DNA from: Planctomycetota bacterium
Lineage (GTDB): Bacteria > Planctomycetota > UBA1135 > JADKAF01
DNA length: 64,000 nt
Direction of reading: 5' to 3'
Assembly (NCBI GenBank): GCA_016719295.1
Contig: JADKAF010000001.1
Coordinates: forward strand, 6,634,001-6,698,000
The notes below the pieces were generated by a model, which had not been told where the DNA came from, searched no databases, and saw nothing but the letters and a program-made list of their open reading frames with translations. This document shows, piece after piece, positions 17,916-26,684 of the stretch. Every line of letters begins with the position of its first letter. Within the stretch, counting starts at the first letter, position 1. The position numbers and the translations under genes are program-made.

Positions 17916-18913
17916 CCAGGATCGGCATCTACTCCAGCGCTCACCTCCACGCCGGCGCCTATGCCGCCGCGCTGCGCGCGCTGCCCGGCGTCGAGCTAAC
18001 GGGCGTCTACGATCCCGAGGCGAAGCGCGGCAAGGCCGCGGCGAAGTCCCTCGGCGCGCGCTACGCCGCGTCGCCGGAGCAGCTCTTCGACCTCGGCTTG
18101 GACGGCGTCATCATCTGCTCCGAGAACGTGCGCCACCGCGGCGACGCCGAGCGCGCGCTCGACGCCGGGCTCGGCGTGCTCTGCGAGAAGCCGCTCGCGA
18201 CGAAGCCCGCCGATGCGCTCGCGATGGTGCGCGCCGCGGCCCGTGCGCGCCGCCCGCTGATGACGGCGTTCCCCTGCCGCTACTCGACGCCGCTCCGCGA
18301 AGCGCGGCGCCTCATGCGCGAGGGCGCGCTAGGCGCGGTGCTCGCGGCGCAGGGCACGAACCGCGGCACCAATCCCGGCGGCTGGTTCGTCGATCCCGAG
18401 CTCTCGGGCGGCGGCGCGGTGATGGACCACACCGTGCATGTCGTCGACGTGCTGCGCTGGATCCTCGAGGACGAGGTCGCGAGCGTGTACGCCGAGGCGA
18501 CGGGGGCGAGCGGCGAGGTGGAGGACCACGGGCTGCTGCTCTTCCGCTTCGAGCAGGGCACGGGTGCCAGCCTCGACTGCTCCTGGTCGCGCCCCGGCCA
18601 GTCCTTCCCGACCTGGGGCGACGTCACGCTGAGCTTGATCGGTGAGCAGGGGAACCTCCACATCGACGCCTTTCGACAGCACGCCATGCTCTACAGCGAG
18701 CGCGCGAAGAAGGGCATCCAGGTCGACTTCGCCGACGACATCAACGCCGGTCTGATCGCCGACTTCGTCGCCGTGCTGCGCGAGGAGAAGATCCCCGAGG
18801 TCGACGGCATCGACGGCCTGCGCGCCGTGGAGGTCGTGGATGCGGCGTATCGCTCGATCGCGAGCGCTCGTGCCGCCACCGTTCGCCGCGCGGCCCTCGG
18901 CTCGCGCTCCTGA
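17912..18913 (+). CDS. Gfo/Idh/MocA family oxidoreductase, second of a pair
   Basis: 333 aa. The start is the ATG at 17912 that overlaps the previous stop, chosen over an upstream in-frame ATG at 17858 because it gives the normal N-terminus MTRIGIYSSAHLHAGAYAAAL and has GGAAGGGAG upstream. It carries CEKPLATKPADAL with the conserved Lys, and GGWFVDPELSGGGAVMDHTVHVVDVLRW with the conserved Asp/His pair. The first glycine motif is altered to SSAHLHAGAY, so NAD binding may be less canonical. By family it acts on a sugar or cyclitol. The stop at 18913 is followed by a 132-base gap before fabI. Confidence 0.92.
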   Translation: MTRIGIYSSAHLHAGAYAAALRALPGVELTGVYDPEAKRGKAAAKSLGARYAASPEQLFDLGLDGVIICSENVRHRGDAERALDAGLGVLCEKPLATKPADALAMVRAAARARRPLMTAFPCRYSTPLREARRLMREGALGAVLAAQGTNRGTNPGGWFVDPELSGGGAVMDHTVHVVDVLRWILEDEVASVYAEATGASGEVEDHGLLLFRFEQGTGASLDCSWSRPGQSFPTWGDVTLSLIGEQGNLHIDAFRQHAMLYSERAKKGIQVDFADDINAGLIADFVAVLREEKIPEVDGIDGLRAVEVVDAAYRSIASARAATVRRAALGSRS

Positions 18914-19045
18914 TCGGCCGGGCAAGCCTCGATGCTACAGCCTCTCGGATACCTGCTGGCGCAGCGCCTGACGGCGCTGCCGCCCGTTCCTCAGCAGTTC
19001 TTGCTCACTCTCTGAGCACCGCCTACCACCAGAGCTTCGACTCCC

Positions 19046-19807
19046 ATGCTGCAAGGCAAGAAAGGCATCGTCCTCGGCGTCGCCAACAAGCGCTCGATCG
19101 CCTGGGCCATCGCGAAGAAGGCCGCAGACGCCGGCGCCTCGGTCGCGCTCACCTATCAGGACGAGCGCCTGCTCGAGAAGGTGAAGCCGCTCGCCGACGA
19201 GCTCCCTGCGGCCCTGCTGCTGCGCTGCGACGTCTCGCAGCCCGAGCAGATGGACCAGCTCTTCCGCGAGCTCGAGCAGAGCTTCGGCAAGCTCGACTTC
19301 CTCGTCCACGCGCTCGCCTTCGCGAAGCGCGAGGAGCTGGAGGGCGAGTACCTCCAGACCTCGCCCGAGGGCTTCGAGGTCGCGCTGCGGATCAGCGCCT
19401 ACTCGCTCACCGACCTCGCGCGCCGCGCGGCACCGCTCATGAAGGACGGCGGCTCGATCGTGACGCTCTCCTATCTCGGCGGCGAGCGCGTGATCCCGCA
19501 CTACAACGTGATGGGCGTCGCCAAGGCCGCGCTGGAGAGCAGCGTGCGCTATCTCGCCTCAGACCTCGGTCCCCGCAACATCCGCGTGAACACGATCTCC
19601 GCGGGCCCGATCCGGACGCTCGCCGCCGCCGGCATCAGCGGCTTCTCGAGCATGCTCGACGTCGTCGCCGAGCGCTCGTTCCTGAAGCGCAACGTCACGG
19701 TCGAGGAGGTCGGTGACACCGCCGTCTTCCTGCTCTCCGACCTCTCGCGCGGCATGACCGGCGAGCTGCTACACGTCGACTGCGGCTATCACGCGACCGG
19801 GATGTAG
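19046..19807 (+). CDS. fabI: Enoyl-[acyl-carrier-protein] reductase (NADH)
   Basis: 253 aa. The nucleotide-binding start is GIVLGVANKRSIAWAIAKK. The catalytic pair is Tyr153 and Lys160 in PHYNVMGVAK (Tyr-x6-Lys, the FabI spacing rather than the Tyr-x3-Lys of ordinary SDRs), with Tyr143 in LSYLGGER. NTISAGPIRTLAAAGI and the end LLHVDCGYHATGM are classic FabI. By family it performs the last reduction of each fatty-acid elongation cycle in the cytoplasm. No other fab gene is adjacent. It is convergent with the pseudopilin operon. Confidence 0.97.
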   Translation: MLQGKKGIVLGVANKRSIAWAIAKKAADAGASVALTYQDERLLEKVKPLADELPAALLLRCDVSQPEQMDQLFRELEQSFGKLDFLVHALAFAKREELEGEYLQTSPEGFEVALRISAYSLTDLARRAAPLMKDGGSIVTLSYLGGERVIPHYNVMGVAKAALESSVRYLASDLGPRNIRVNTISAGPIRTLAAAGISGFSSMLDVVAERSFLKRNVTVEEVGDTAVFLLSDLSRGMTGELLHVDCGYHATGM

Positions 19808-19857
19808 CGCGCGGAGCGCTCGCGGCTCGCGCGCGGAGGAAGCGCGCGCGAGCAGCG

Positions 19858-21666
19858 CTACCAGGAGGCGACGTCCCGCGCCGAGACCGCGAGCGGCGTG
19901 CCCGGCGGCAGGTTCGCGATGTTGTTGAAATCCGGGTCGTATCCCCAATCGCGGATCGGGGGCGTGTAGGTCGCCGAGGACCAGCGGCCCGTGGCGTAGC
20001 GGCTCTCCCAGAGGTTCACGAAGGAGCCGCGGATCGAGCAGCGCACGTCGCGCCAGTTCTCGTGGAAGCGCGGCAGGTTCTCGAGACCGCCGTTGTAGTC
20101 GTTGCCGTTGGTCGTGTAGTTGCCGGTGACGATCGCCGCGTTGTAGGTCGTGGGCGTCGCGACCGGAATCGCAGAGCCGCGCGTCTTGGTGTTGTTCCAC
20201 GAGTTGGAGAGCAGGTTCACCGCATCGGCCATCAGCGCCGCGGGCTTCTTGCTCACCGTGTTGTAGTCGCCCTTCACGTACAGCGACGCCTCGGAGACGA
20301 CGCTCAGCGGTCCGGCGAGTTGGCTGCCGTTCACGAGCTGGAAGCCGCCCGCGGCCGTGCCCGTGCCCTGGCCGTAGCGCCCCGTGTAGAGGATGCCGTT
20401 CGGGGGGTAGTAGCCCGTCGTGGCGAGGCGCTCCAAGTCGATCGTCAGCACGGGGACACGCGTGGTCGAGCCCTCGGCCTGACGCGCGTCGTAGATCTCG
20501 GAGCTCGAGATCGCCGCGTAGACCTCGGTCGTGATGTCGGTGTCCTCGCCGTCGAACGCTGCCCACGAGCCATCGTCGTAGCGCAGGATCTTCAAGCTGG
20601 CCTGCTCGTGGTAGTGGCCGCGCTTGTGGTCGCCGGTGCCGGCGCTGACGCGCTGGTAGCGGCCCGTCGCGGAGTTCAGCTTCCAGTCGCCGCCGGTGCC
20701 GCTCGGGAGGGGCTCGTACATGGCGATGGACCCGAAGCCCGGCGGAACCGCATGGCTCACTCCGTGCGCGGCGTCCTGCATCGTGTAGCCGCGGCCGTAC
20801 TCGCCGGCGCCCGGCTCGCGCGTGTAGTGGAGCGCGCCTGGACCCCACGGCAAGAGATCGCCGGCATCCTCGTAGGAGCCGTTCGTGTTCGCGTCATGGC
20901 CGCGGAACTGCGAGTCGAAGCCGCTCGGGCTGCTGACGCCACCCGTGGTGAGCTGCGAGCGATTGCTCAGCGTGAACCACTCCGTAGGACGCGAGGGATC
21001 GAAGGGATTGTCGACGTAGCGTCGCACGCGGACCGTGCCCTCGGAGCGCGAGGGATCGTTCTTGCGGCGGCGGTAGATGTCGCCGACGGAGCGGAAGTAG
21101 TTGGTGTCCAGCGAGAGCGTCGCTCCGCTGCCGAGGTAGATGTCGCCGTTCGCGTGCACGCGACCGCCGATCGTCATGCTCGGACCGGGCAGCATCTCGA
21201 GGTCGGAGGCGTAGAAGATCGCGAACTGGAAGGTCGGCGTGGCCTGGACCTCCAGCATGCGATGGGCCTGCCCGACGTAGCCGCGGAAGTTCGTGGTCGC
21301 GCGCATCTCGAAGATGCGCATCGCGGTCTGGATCCCGCTCGCGTCGGTGACGACGCGCTCGGCGCCCACGGGCTCGGTGACGACGACGACCTCTTCGCCG
21401 TCGACCCGCACCTTGTGCTCGCGCGCGGGATCGAGCCAGTTGGCGATGTCTTGCTGGACGGACTTCTTCACGACCTCGAGCGCCCCCTCGGCGAGGTAGC
21501 GCGCACGCAGCGAGTTCGCCTTCGTCGTCGAGGTCTTGTGCGAGGCGACGGAGAAGGTGAGCAGCGCGGAGCAGAGCATCGCGGCCACGACCGTCATGGC
21601 GACGGCGTAGACGAGCGCGAAGCCGCGCTCCGCGGCGCTGCACGATGATTGGAGGGAGGTTCTCAT
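19858..21666 (-). CDS. PilX-like pilus assembly protein with large beta-rich passenger
   Basis: 602 aa. The N-terminus has ERGFALVYAVAMTVVAAMLCSALLTFSVA, a hydrophobic helix preceded by a Gly-Phe site like those cut by prepilin peptidase, and then YLAEGALEVV, the conserved PilX/GspK-type segment. The long C-terminal part holds repeated beta-rich Gly/Asn/Tyr sequence (GGRVHANGDIYLGSGATL, VSEASLYVKGDYNTVS) that resembles a right-handed beta-helix or the polymer-forming cytoskeletal type. By family PilX-type proteins are minor pilins at the tip or base of type IV pili or type II secretion pseudopili. It is the last gene of the operon and overlaps its neighbour by four bases. Confidence 0.85.
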   Translation of the reverse strand: MRTSLQSSCSAAERGFALVYAVAMTVVAAMLCSALLTFSVASHKTSTTKANSLRARYLAEGALEVVKKSVQQDIANWLDPAREHKVRVDGEEVVVVTEPVGAERVVTDASGIQTAMRIFEMRATTNFRGYVGQAHRMLEVQATPTFQFAIFYASDLEMLPGPSMTIGGRVHANGDIYLGSGATLSLDTNYFRSVGDIYRRRKNDPSRSEGTVRVRRYVDNPFDPSRPTEWFTLSNRSQLTTGGVSSPSGFDSQFRGHDANTNGSYEDAGDLLPWGPGALHYTREPGAGEYGRGYTMQDAAHGVSHAVPPGFGSIAMYEPLPSGTGGDWKLNSATGRYQRVSAGTGDHKRGHYHEQASLKILRYDDGSWAAFDGEDTDITTEVYAAISSSEIYDARQAEGSTTRVPVLTIDLERLATTGYYPPNGILYTGRYGQGTGTAAGGFQLVNGSQLAGPLSVVSEASLYVKGDYNTVSKKPAALMADAVNLLSNSWNNTKTRGSAIPVATPTTYNAAIVTGNYTTNGNDYNGGLENLPRFHENWRDVRCSIRGSFVNLWESRYATGRWSSATYTPPIRDWGYDPDFNNIANLPPGTPLAVSARDVASW

Positions 21667-22382
21667 TCTTCTTCCTCAGGGTCTCCCTGCAGGCCGCCAT
21701 TGCGGAGCTGCACGACGGCCTCGACACGATGGCGATGCACGACTCCGCCCGAGTCCTGCTTGCGGAACCAGAGGCGCACGCGCAGAGCCTTCAGAGGGAC
21801 CTCGAAGCCGGTTTCGGCGGCGTCCTCGACGGTGAAGCGCTCGACGTGGTGCGCGATGACCTGGGGCATCCCTCCGTCGATGCGACGCTCGAGCACGTTG
21901 TGCCCGTTGGGTCCCGGCACGAGCACGTAGGAGAAGTGCCGCGTGTCCCAGCTCAGCTCCCCGGTGTTGATGTCGACGTCCGGCCGGTTGTTGCGATCGG
22001 CGTCGGCGGGCAGCACGAACACCGGCTCGCGCGAAGGCCCGAAGTCGGGCTCGCCGCGGTGCGCGCTGCGCAGCGGGGGGAGATGGCGATGTTGCAGCAG
22101 CCAGCTCTGCTCGGTCTGCCCATCCTCGATGAACGCGGGGTAGACCTGTCCGTCGCGCGTCACCCAGCCGCTGCGTCGCAGGTCGTCGAGGATCGCGCTC
22201 AGCGAGCGCTCTCCCATGTCCTGGAGCTGGTTCTGGACGCTTCCGGAGAAGGTCATCGTCGAGAGCCCGCCCATGGTGCCGGCGATGACGCCGGCCAACC
22301 CGATCAGGATCGTCGCCGCGATCAACATCTCGGTCAGCGTGAAGCCGGCGTTCGCACCGGCCCGTCGATTCCGCATGTGCAT
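21663..22382 (-). CDS. PilW-like minor pseudopilin
   Basis: 239 aa from MHMRNRRAGANAGFTLTEM at 22382; an ATG two codons later is equally possible, while longer in-frame starts run into the upstream gene. The prepilin cleavage motif is Gly-Phe-Thr-Leu-Thr-Glu, with the conserved Glu at +5 followed by MLIAATILIGLAGVIAGTM. The C-terminal domain is beta-rich with SYVLVPGPNGHNVLERRI, the DUF/PilW-type arrangement. It starts 6 bases after the upstream stop and its own stop overlaps the next ATG, so the three genes are one transcript. Confidence 0.85.
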   Translation of the reverse strand: MHMRNRRAGANAGFTLTEMLIAATILIGLAGVIAGTMGGLSTMTFSGSVQNQLQDMGERSLSAILDDLRRSGWVTRDGQVYPAFIEDGQTEQSWLLQHRHLPPLRSAHRGEPDFGPSREPVFVLPADADRNNRPDVDINTGELSWDTRHFSYVLVPGPNGHNVLERRIDGGMPQVIAHHVERFTVEDAAETGFEVPLKALRVRLWFRKQDSGGVVHRHRVEAVVQLRNGGLQGDPEEEE

Positions 22383-22387
22383 GGGGA

Positions 22388-22813
22388 TCACCGCGTCTTC
22401 ACCGAGGAGATGCGCAGCTCGCGGCCGCGGCCCTGGCGATCGGTCCACGTCATCGTGAGCACGATCTCCAGCGGATCCGGCACTGGCTGGCCGGTGACGA
22501 GGTTCGGGTAGGTCGCGACGATGCGCTGGTTCTCGAGGTGCAGGTCGCGGAAGGCCTCGACGATCTGACCCGGCGCATACGGCCCTTCCGGATTCGGGAT
22601 CTCGGCGGGCGGCAGCACGAGCAACGACTCCATGCACGCCTGCAAGTCCGCCATCGCCGTGTTCGTCTCGCGGCTCGTCTTCACGACCTCGAGCGAGGAG
22701 AGCTCGCTCGAGTACGCCGTGAGCAGCCCGAACAGGATCACCGTCACGGCGATCATCAGCTCGACGAGGCTGAACCCCGCCGCATCCGCTCGCCGACTTC
22801 GCATCGTCTTCAT
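22388..22813 (-). CDS. PilV-like minor pseudopilin
   Basis: 141 aa. The cleavage site Gly-Phe-Ser-Leu-Val-Glu is followed by LMIAVTVILFGLLTAYSS, with Glu at +5, in standard type IV prepilin form. It is the first gene of the three-gene pseudopilin operon (22813-19858). By family such proteins prime or cap a pilus or secretion pseudopilus. No major pilin, ATPase, platform protein or prepilin peptidase lies in the window, so the assembly machine must be encoded elsewhere. Confidence 0.88.
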   Translation of the reverse strand: MKTMRSRRADAAGFSLVELMIAVTVILFGLLTAYSSELSSLEVVKTSRETNTAMADLQACMESLLVLPPAEIPNPEGPYAPGQIVEAFRDLHLENQRIVATYPNLVTGQPVPDPLEIVLTMTWTDRQGRGRELRISSVKTR

Positions 22814-23012
22814 GGGGCCGCCACCTCGCTCGTGCTCTCCCTCGCCGACTCTCTTCGGGTCAGCCTCCCTTAGGGCGCCAGGAATTCCTTTCCCGGCTCG
22901 TCACGCACGACGCGCGGCCCTTCCAGGGCCTCTGGCCGCGAGCCGCGGGGAATGGAAAGCGGGTAGGGCGGGGCGGAGCGAGAGCGAGCGTCCGCTGCGC
23001 CGGCGCGTCTGC

Positions 23013-24758
23013 TCAGCGGCAGAACTCCAGCGCCTGCAGCGCATAGGCCGTCGCCAGCACCGCGTTCCCTTCCATCCAGCGCTCCGACTGCGCGTTCACC
23101 CACGAGCCATCGGCGCGCTGCAACGCCGCGAGCCGCGCCGCGATCTCTTTCCGCCACGGGTGCGCGCGACCCGCCGCATCGACGACCTGCTCCGCGCCGT
23201 AGAGATCGAGGGTCTTCGCCATGGCGAGCAGATAGTAGTAGAGCCCTTGCTGACCCGCGTTCGGATCGGCGCTGAGATCGAAGCCGGGATTCTCGTCGAT
23301 CGTGTAGTGGCGCGAGATCCAGTCGAACGCGGCCTTCACGCGCCCGTCCTCCTTGGGCAGGCCCGCGTAGAGGAAGCCCTTCAGCAGCGCGTAGGTCATC
23401 GAGCCGTAGGAGCGCGCGATGCGCCTCCCGTCCGGGCCGGCCTCGAGCCCCGCGTGCGATTCGCCGGGCGCGTAGATGCCCCCGCCGTCGTTGCCGGCGA
23501 CGAAGACACCCTCGCCGTTCACGATCTCGCCTTGGTTCGACTCGCTGCGGTTCTGCGCGCGCTGGAGGAAGACCAGGGCCTTCTGCAAGGCGGCGTCCTC
23601 GGGAGCGGCGCCGGTCGCGACGAGCGCGTCCAGCGCCTTCTGCAGGTTCGAGAGGTCGGGGCGGTCGGAGCCGCCGTAGCCGATGCCGCCGTAGTACTTG
23701 TGATTCTCGTCGTAGCCCTCGCCTTCATCCGACTGGAGCCCGACGAGGAACGCGCGCGCCCGTTGCAGCGCGGAGGCGTGCTCCGGCTTCGGCGAGCGCG
23801 CGAGCGCCAGGATCGCGATCGAAGTGGAGTACGCGATCACCTGACCTTCGTGGATGCTGCCGTCCGGTCGCTGCGCCTTCGCCAGCAGCTCGAGCCCGCG
23901 CGCGATCGCCTCTCTGACCTCGGGTGAGCGCTCCTGCTCCGGGATCGCGTGCAAGCCGCCGATCACCATGCCCGTGATGCCGAGATCGGCGTTGCCGGCA
24001 AAGCCCCAGCGCTCCCCGATCCGCTGCGCGGGATCGAGCAGGAAGCGCGCCGCCTTCGCGCGCATCGCGGCGAGGTCGTAGCGCGCGAGCGGCGCGGGCA
24101 GCGCCGCGCTCGCCTTCTTCGGCGCGCTCGCTGCGGCCTTCCGCGCCAGGGCATCGGCGCAGCGCGAGAGGAGCAGGATCTGCAGCGCCGTCGCGCGTGG
24201 CTCGCCGAAGCCGCCGTCGGCCTGCTTCTGCGCGAGGAGCTGCTCGGCCAAGGCCGCGGCTGCTTCGGGCGCGGGCTCGGCCGGCGGCAGGTTCTCGCCG
24301 AGCGCCTTCCGCGTGAGGGAGGCGAGCGCGCTGCCGCTCGAGTTCTCCGCCAGCTCGTGCCCGAGCGAGCGCAGCGCGCCGCGGGCGGCGTCGCGCCACA
24401 CCTCGACCCCGACGTCCGTCTTCAGCGCCTCGAGCGCGAGCGAAGCGAGCAAGCTCTCGCGCGGCGTGCCGAAGCTCCCCTCGCGGCCCTTCCGCTGCGC
24501 GAGGAGTGCTTCCACGCCGCGCCGCAGCCACGGCCCGTCGAACACGGTGAACTTCCGCGGCGAGGTCGCATACGCGTAGAGCACGAGCGCGGTGTCCTCG
24601 ATCGATTCTCCCCAGAGGCCGGAGCTCGCCTGCTTCGCGCGCAAGCTGCGCAGCGCCGCGTCGATCGGGCGACCGAGGTTCTGCGCGAACGACGAAGGAG
24701 CGAGCGTGGTCGCGAGCAGTGCGGCGGCGAGGAGCGGAGAGCGAAAGCGCAGCTTCAT
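23013..24758 (-). CDS. Secreted prenyltransferase/squalene-oxidase repeat protein
   Basis: 581 aa. A signal peptide is present (AALLATTLAPSSFAQ). Several alpha-barrel repeats follow (SGLWGESIEDTALVLYAYA, ADGGFGEPRATALQILLL, RPDGSIHEGQVIAYSTSIAILAL, ADGSWVNAQSERWMEGNAVLATAYALQAL). These are the QW-like inner-helix repeats of terpene cyclase or prenyltransferase beta subunits. No DxDD acid motif is visible, and the protein is exported, so a cyclase reaction is unlikely. In planctomycetes such secreted copies are common and their role is open. An inserted segment with tyrosines (DENHKYYGGIGYGGSDRPD) is typical of the group. Confidence 0.88.
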   Translation of the reverse strand: MKLRFRSPLLAAALLATTLAPSSFAQNLGRPIDAALRSLRAKQASSGLWGESIEDTALVLYAYATSPRKFTVFDGPWLRRGVEALLAQRKGREGSFGTPRESLLASLALEALKTDVGVEVWRDAARGALRSLGHELAENSSGSALASLTRKALGENLPPAEPAPEAAAALAEQLLAQKQADGGFGEPRATALQILLLSRCADALARKAAASAPKKASAALPAPLARYDLAAMRAKAARFLLDPAQRIGERWGFAGNADLGITGMVIGGLHAIPEQERSPEVREAIARGLELLAKAQRPDGSIHEGQVIAYSTSIAILALARSPKPEHASALQRARAFLVGLQSDEGEGYDENHKYYGGIGYGGSDRPDLSNLQKALDALVATGAAPEDAALQKALVFLQRAQNRSESNQGEIVNGEGVFVAGNDGGGIYAPGESHAGLEAGPDGRRIARSYGSMTYALLKGFLYAGLPKEDGRVKAAFDWISRHYTIDENPGFDLSADPNAGQQGLYYYLLAMAKTLDLYGAEQVVDAAGRAHPWRKEIAARLAALQRADGSWVNAQSERWMEGNAVLATAYALQALEFCR

Positions 24759-24902
24759 CGGGTGGGGAGCTCGGGCTGTCGTGGCGATCGTCGGCGGCGG
24801 CTGGCGGAGGAGCCGCCGCCGAACGCGTTCGCTCGCGGGTGGTTCAGGCGATTCGGAGAACCCGAGCGCCGCTCGCGCGCTCGGCGCCGGAGCTCCCCAC
24901 GC

Positions 24903-26162
24903 TCAGCGCAGCGCCTCGGGCACCTGCAGCACGCCCGCCTGCGGCGGCGTCCACTCCGGCAGATCGCCGTCGGTGTTCGCGACGTAGACCCACCAGTTGT
25001 CGTAGCAGCCGTTCGTCGAGCCCGCGCCCTTCGGCAGGCGCTCGAGGATCCACTTCTGGTAGCCGAACTGGGTGCGACCCCAGGCCTCCGCGGAGATCTC
25101 GCGCGGCTCGCAGCGGAGATCGGGATAGCGATCCCAGCCGTGCGCCCAGCTCGAGACGCGCCGCGGGTTCACGTAGTCGTAGCCGCTCTGTCCGTTCGGC
25201 GGCACGTGGCAGTTGCCGACCATCGACGGCGTGCCCGGGAAGTCCATCTCGAGCCGCGAGAAGAGGTTCCACGCATCGCGCCGCGTCTTCGGATCCCAGA
25301 TCCCGTCGGCGAACGCGAGCGCCGCCATGCTCTCCACGCGATGCGTGTACGAGTGCACCATGTTGTCGGCACCGACCTCCATGTTGAACCCCATCACCCA
25401 GAACGTCCGCCCGAGCTCGACCGGGAGGTCGTAGGGGCGATAGAGCCAGGGATTGTCCGTCGGCCCGAAGCGCCGATCGCGCTCCTTCACGACGCCGGCG
25501 AACTCGTCGAAGTGCATCCCGTCGGCGCCCCACAGCCACACTTCGTGGATGCCTTCCGCGCTGCCCGGCTTCGCCACGCGCGAGAGCAAGCCCGTCTCCT
25601 CCAGCATCGCGCGATACGAGATCGTCGCCGGCTGCCACTCCTTCTTCGCCCGCGCTTCGAGATAGCTCGCCTCGTCGTAGCGGAAGCCGTCGACCTTCTT
25701 CGGCCAACCGTTCACGCGGATCACGTCGACGATCTCGTAGTTGACATAGCCCCAGCTCGCTTGCCGGATCACGTCGACCAGGATGTGCGAGAACTCGAGC
25801 CCATCGTTTGCCCCGAGCCACGCGCGCAGGTTCTTCCCGCCGTGCGTCGCGAGGATCGGGTCGTAGATCACCACCGCGACGCGCGCGAGCTTCCGCCCCG
25901 TCGCGACCTGCGCGTCATAGCGGAACGGCGGCCGCGGCCACGCGAGCTTCGCGCGCTCCGGCACGATGCGCGCGCCCGTGTGCGCGATCAGCGTCTCCTC
26001 CGCGCGGACGCCGGCGATGGGAAAGGAATCGGCCTCCTGCGCGCCGAGCGAAGGCGCGAGGAGGCCGAGGAGGAGAACCAGAGTCGGGGAAGCGGAGAGA
26101 AGCGAGCGAGAGAAGCAGGAGAACCGGGAGAACCGTGAGAACGTGTTCGGTGTGCGGAGCAT
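24903..26162 (-). CDS. Secreted protein of unknown function
   Basis: 419 aa, not recognised. The N-terminus repeats Phe-Ser-Arg (FSRFSRFSCFSRS) because the DNA contains short tandem repeats at about 26110-26150. A hydrophobic signal segment then ends near LAPSLGAQ. The mature region has conserved-looking motifs rich in Trp, Asp and His: YDYVNPRRVSSWAHGWDRYP, NMEVGADNMVHSYTHRVES and SMVGNCHVPPNGQSGYDY. The density of Trp, His and Asn suggests an enzyme or binding protein acting outside the cytoplasm. It shares its strand with the repeat protein 144 bases downstream. Confidence 0.7.
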   Translation of the reverse strand: MLRTPNTFSRFSRFSCFSRSLLSASPTLVLLLGLLAPSLGAQEADSFPIAGVRAEETLIAHTGARIVPERAKLAWPRPPFRYDAQVATGRKLARVAVVIYDPILATHGGKNLRAWLGANDGLEFSHILVDVIRQASWGYVNYEIVDVIRVNGWPKKVDGFRYDEASYLEARAKKEWQPATISYRAMLEETGLLSRVAKPGSAEGIHEVWLWGADGMHFDEFAGVVKERDRRFGPTDNPWLYRPYDLPVELGRTFWVMGFNMEVGADNMVHSYTHRVESMAALAFADGIWDPKTRRDAWNLFSRLEMDFPGTPSMVGNCHVPPNGQSGYDYVNPRRVSSWAHGWDRYPDLRCEPREISAEAWGRTQFGYQKWILERLPKGAGSTNGCYDNWWVYVANTDGDLPEWTPPQAGVLQVPEALR

Positions 26163-26235
26163 CGAGCCACCCAGGTCGTGAGAGAGGGAGCGATTCTCTC
26201 TCCGCGGGGCCCGCGTTCCAGCGCGCGGTCGCGCC

Positions 26236-26454
26236 TTACGAGGTCTTGCGCCGGGGAGCGCGCTTGCGCATCGGGGTCTTCCTCTCGGCGAGCGCGGCGT
26301 TCAGCTTCGCGAACTCATCCGCGCTCATGAGGTGCACCACCGTGCCGCAGTCGACGCAGTAGCTGTGATGGACGTTCTGCAGGAAGTGCACGTACTTCGC
26401 GCAAGCCGGGCAGTACTTCTTCTCTTCGTAGAAGTTGAATCCTTGGGTGTCCAT
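26236..26454 (-). CDS. Small zinc-ribbon protein
   Basis: 72 aa from MDTQGFNFYEEKKYC at 26454 (GGAGAG upstream); a 17-residue longer start is possible but Pro/Ser-rich. Cys-Pro-Ala-Cys and Cys-Val-Asp-Cys pairs, 18 residues apart, form a zinc ribbon of rubredoxin-like or RNA-polymerase-like type. The basic tail (MRKRAPRRKTS) suggests nucleic-acid contact. By family such small ribbons are regulatory or ribosome-associated; the sequence gives no further hint. Confidence 0.75.
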   Translation of the reverse strand: MDTQGFNFYEEKKYCPACAKYVHFLQNVHHSYCVDCGTVVHLMSADEFAKLNAALAERKTPMRKRAPRRKTS

Positions 26455-26684
26455 CGCAGCAAGCTCTCCAGGCCGATCTTCGAGTGAGGGCGACGGAGAC
26501 CTCATCGCGAACGAGTTGCCAACCCGTGCTCACGGCCCATCGGATTCGCGCAAGTCCTTGCTCGGCCGCGCTTTCGCGCGATCTCCCCGGTTCGCTCTCG
26601 ACGGCGACACCTGCGCGACGGGGGGCGCGGATGTCGAATCGCGACGACGGGTGTCGCGTTTTCTCGACGTGCGCGATGAGCAGC

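Noticed and set aside
26100..26150. Short tandem repeats near the 5' end of the gene at 24903-26162
   Set aside because: The repeats are coding (Phe-Ser-Arg units before the signal peptide) and too short to be an array or mobile element.
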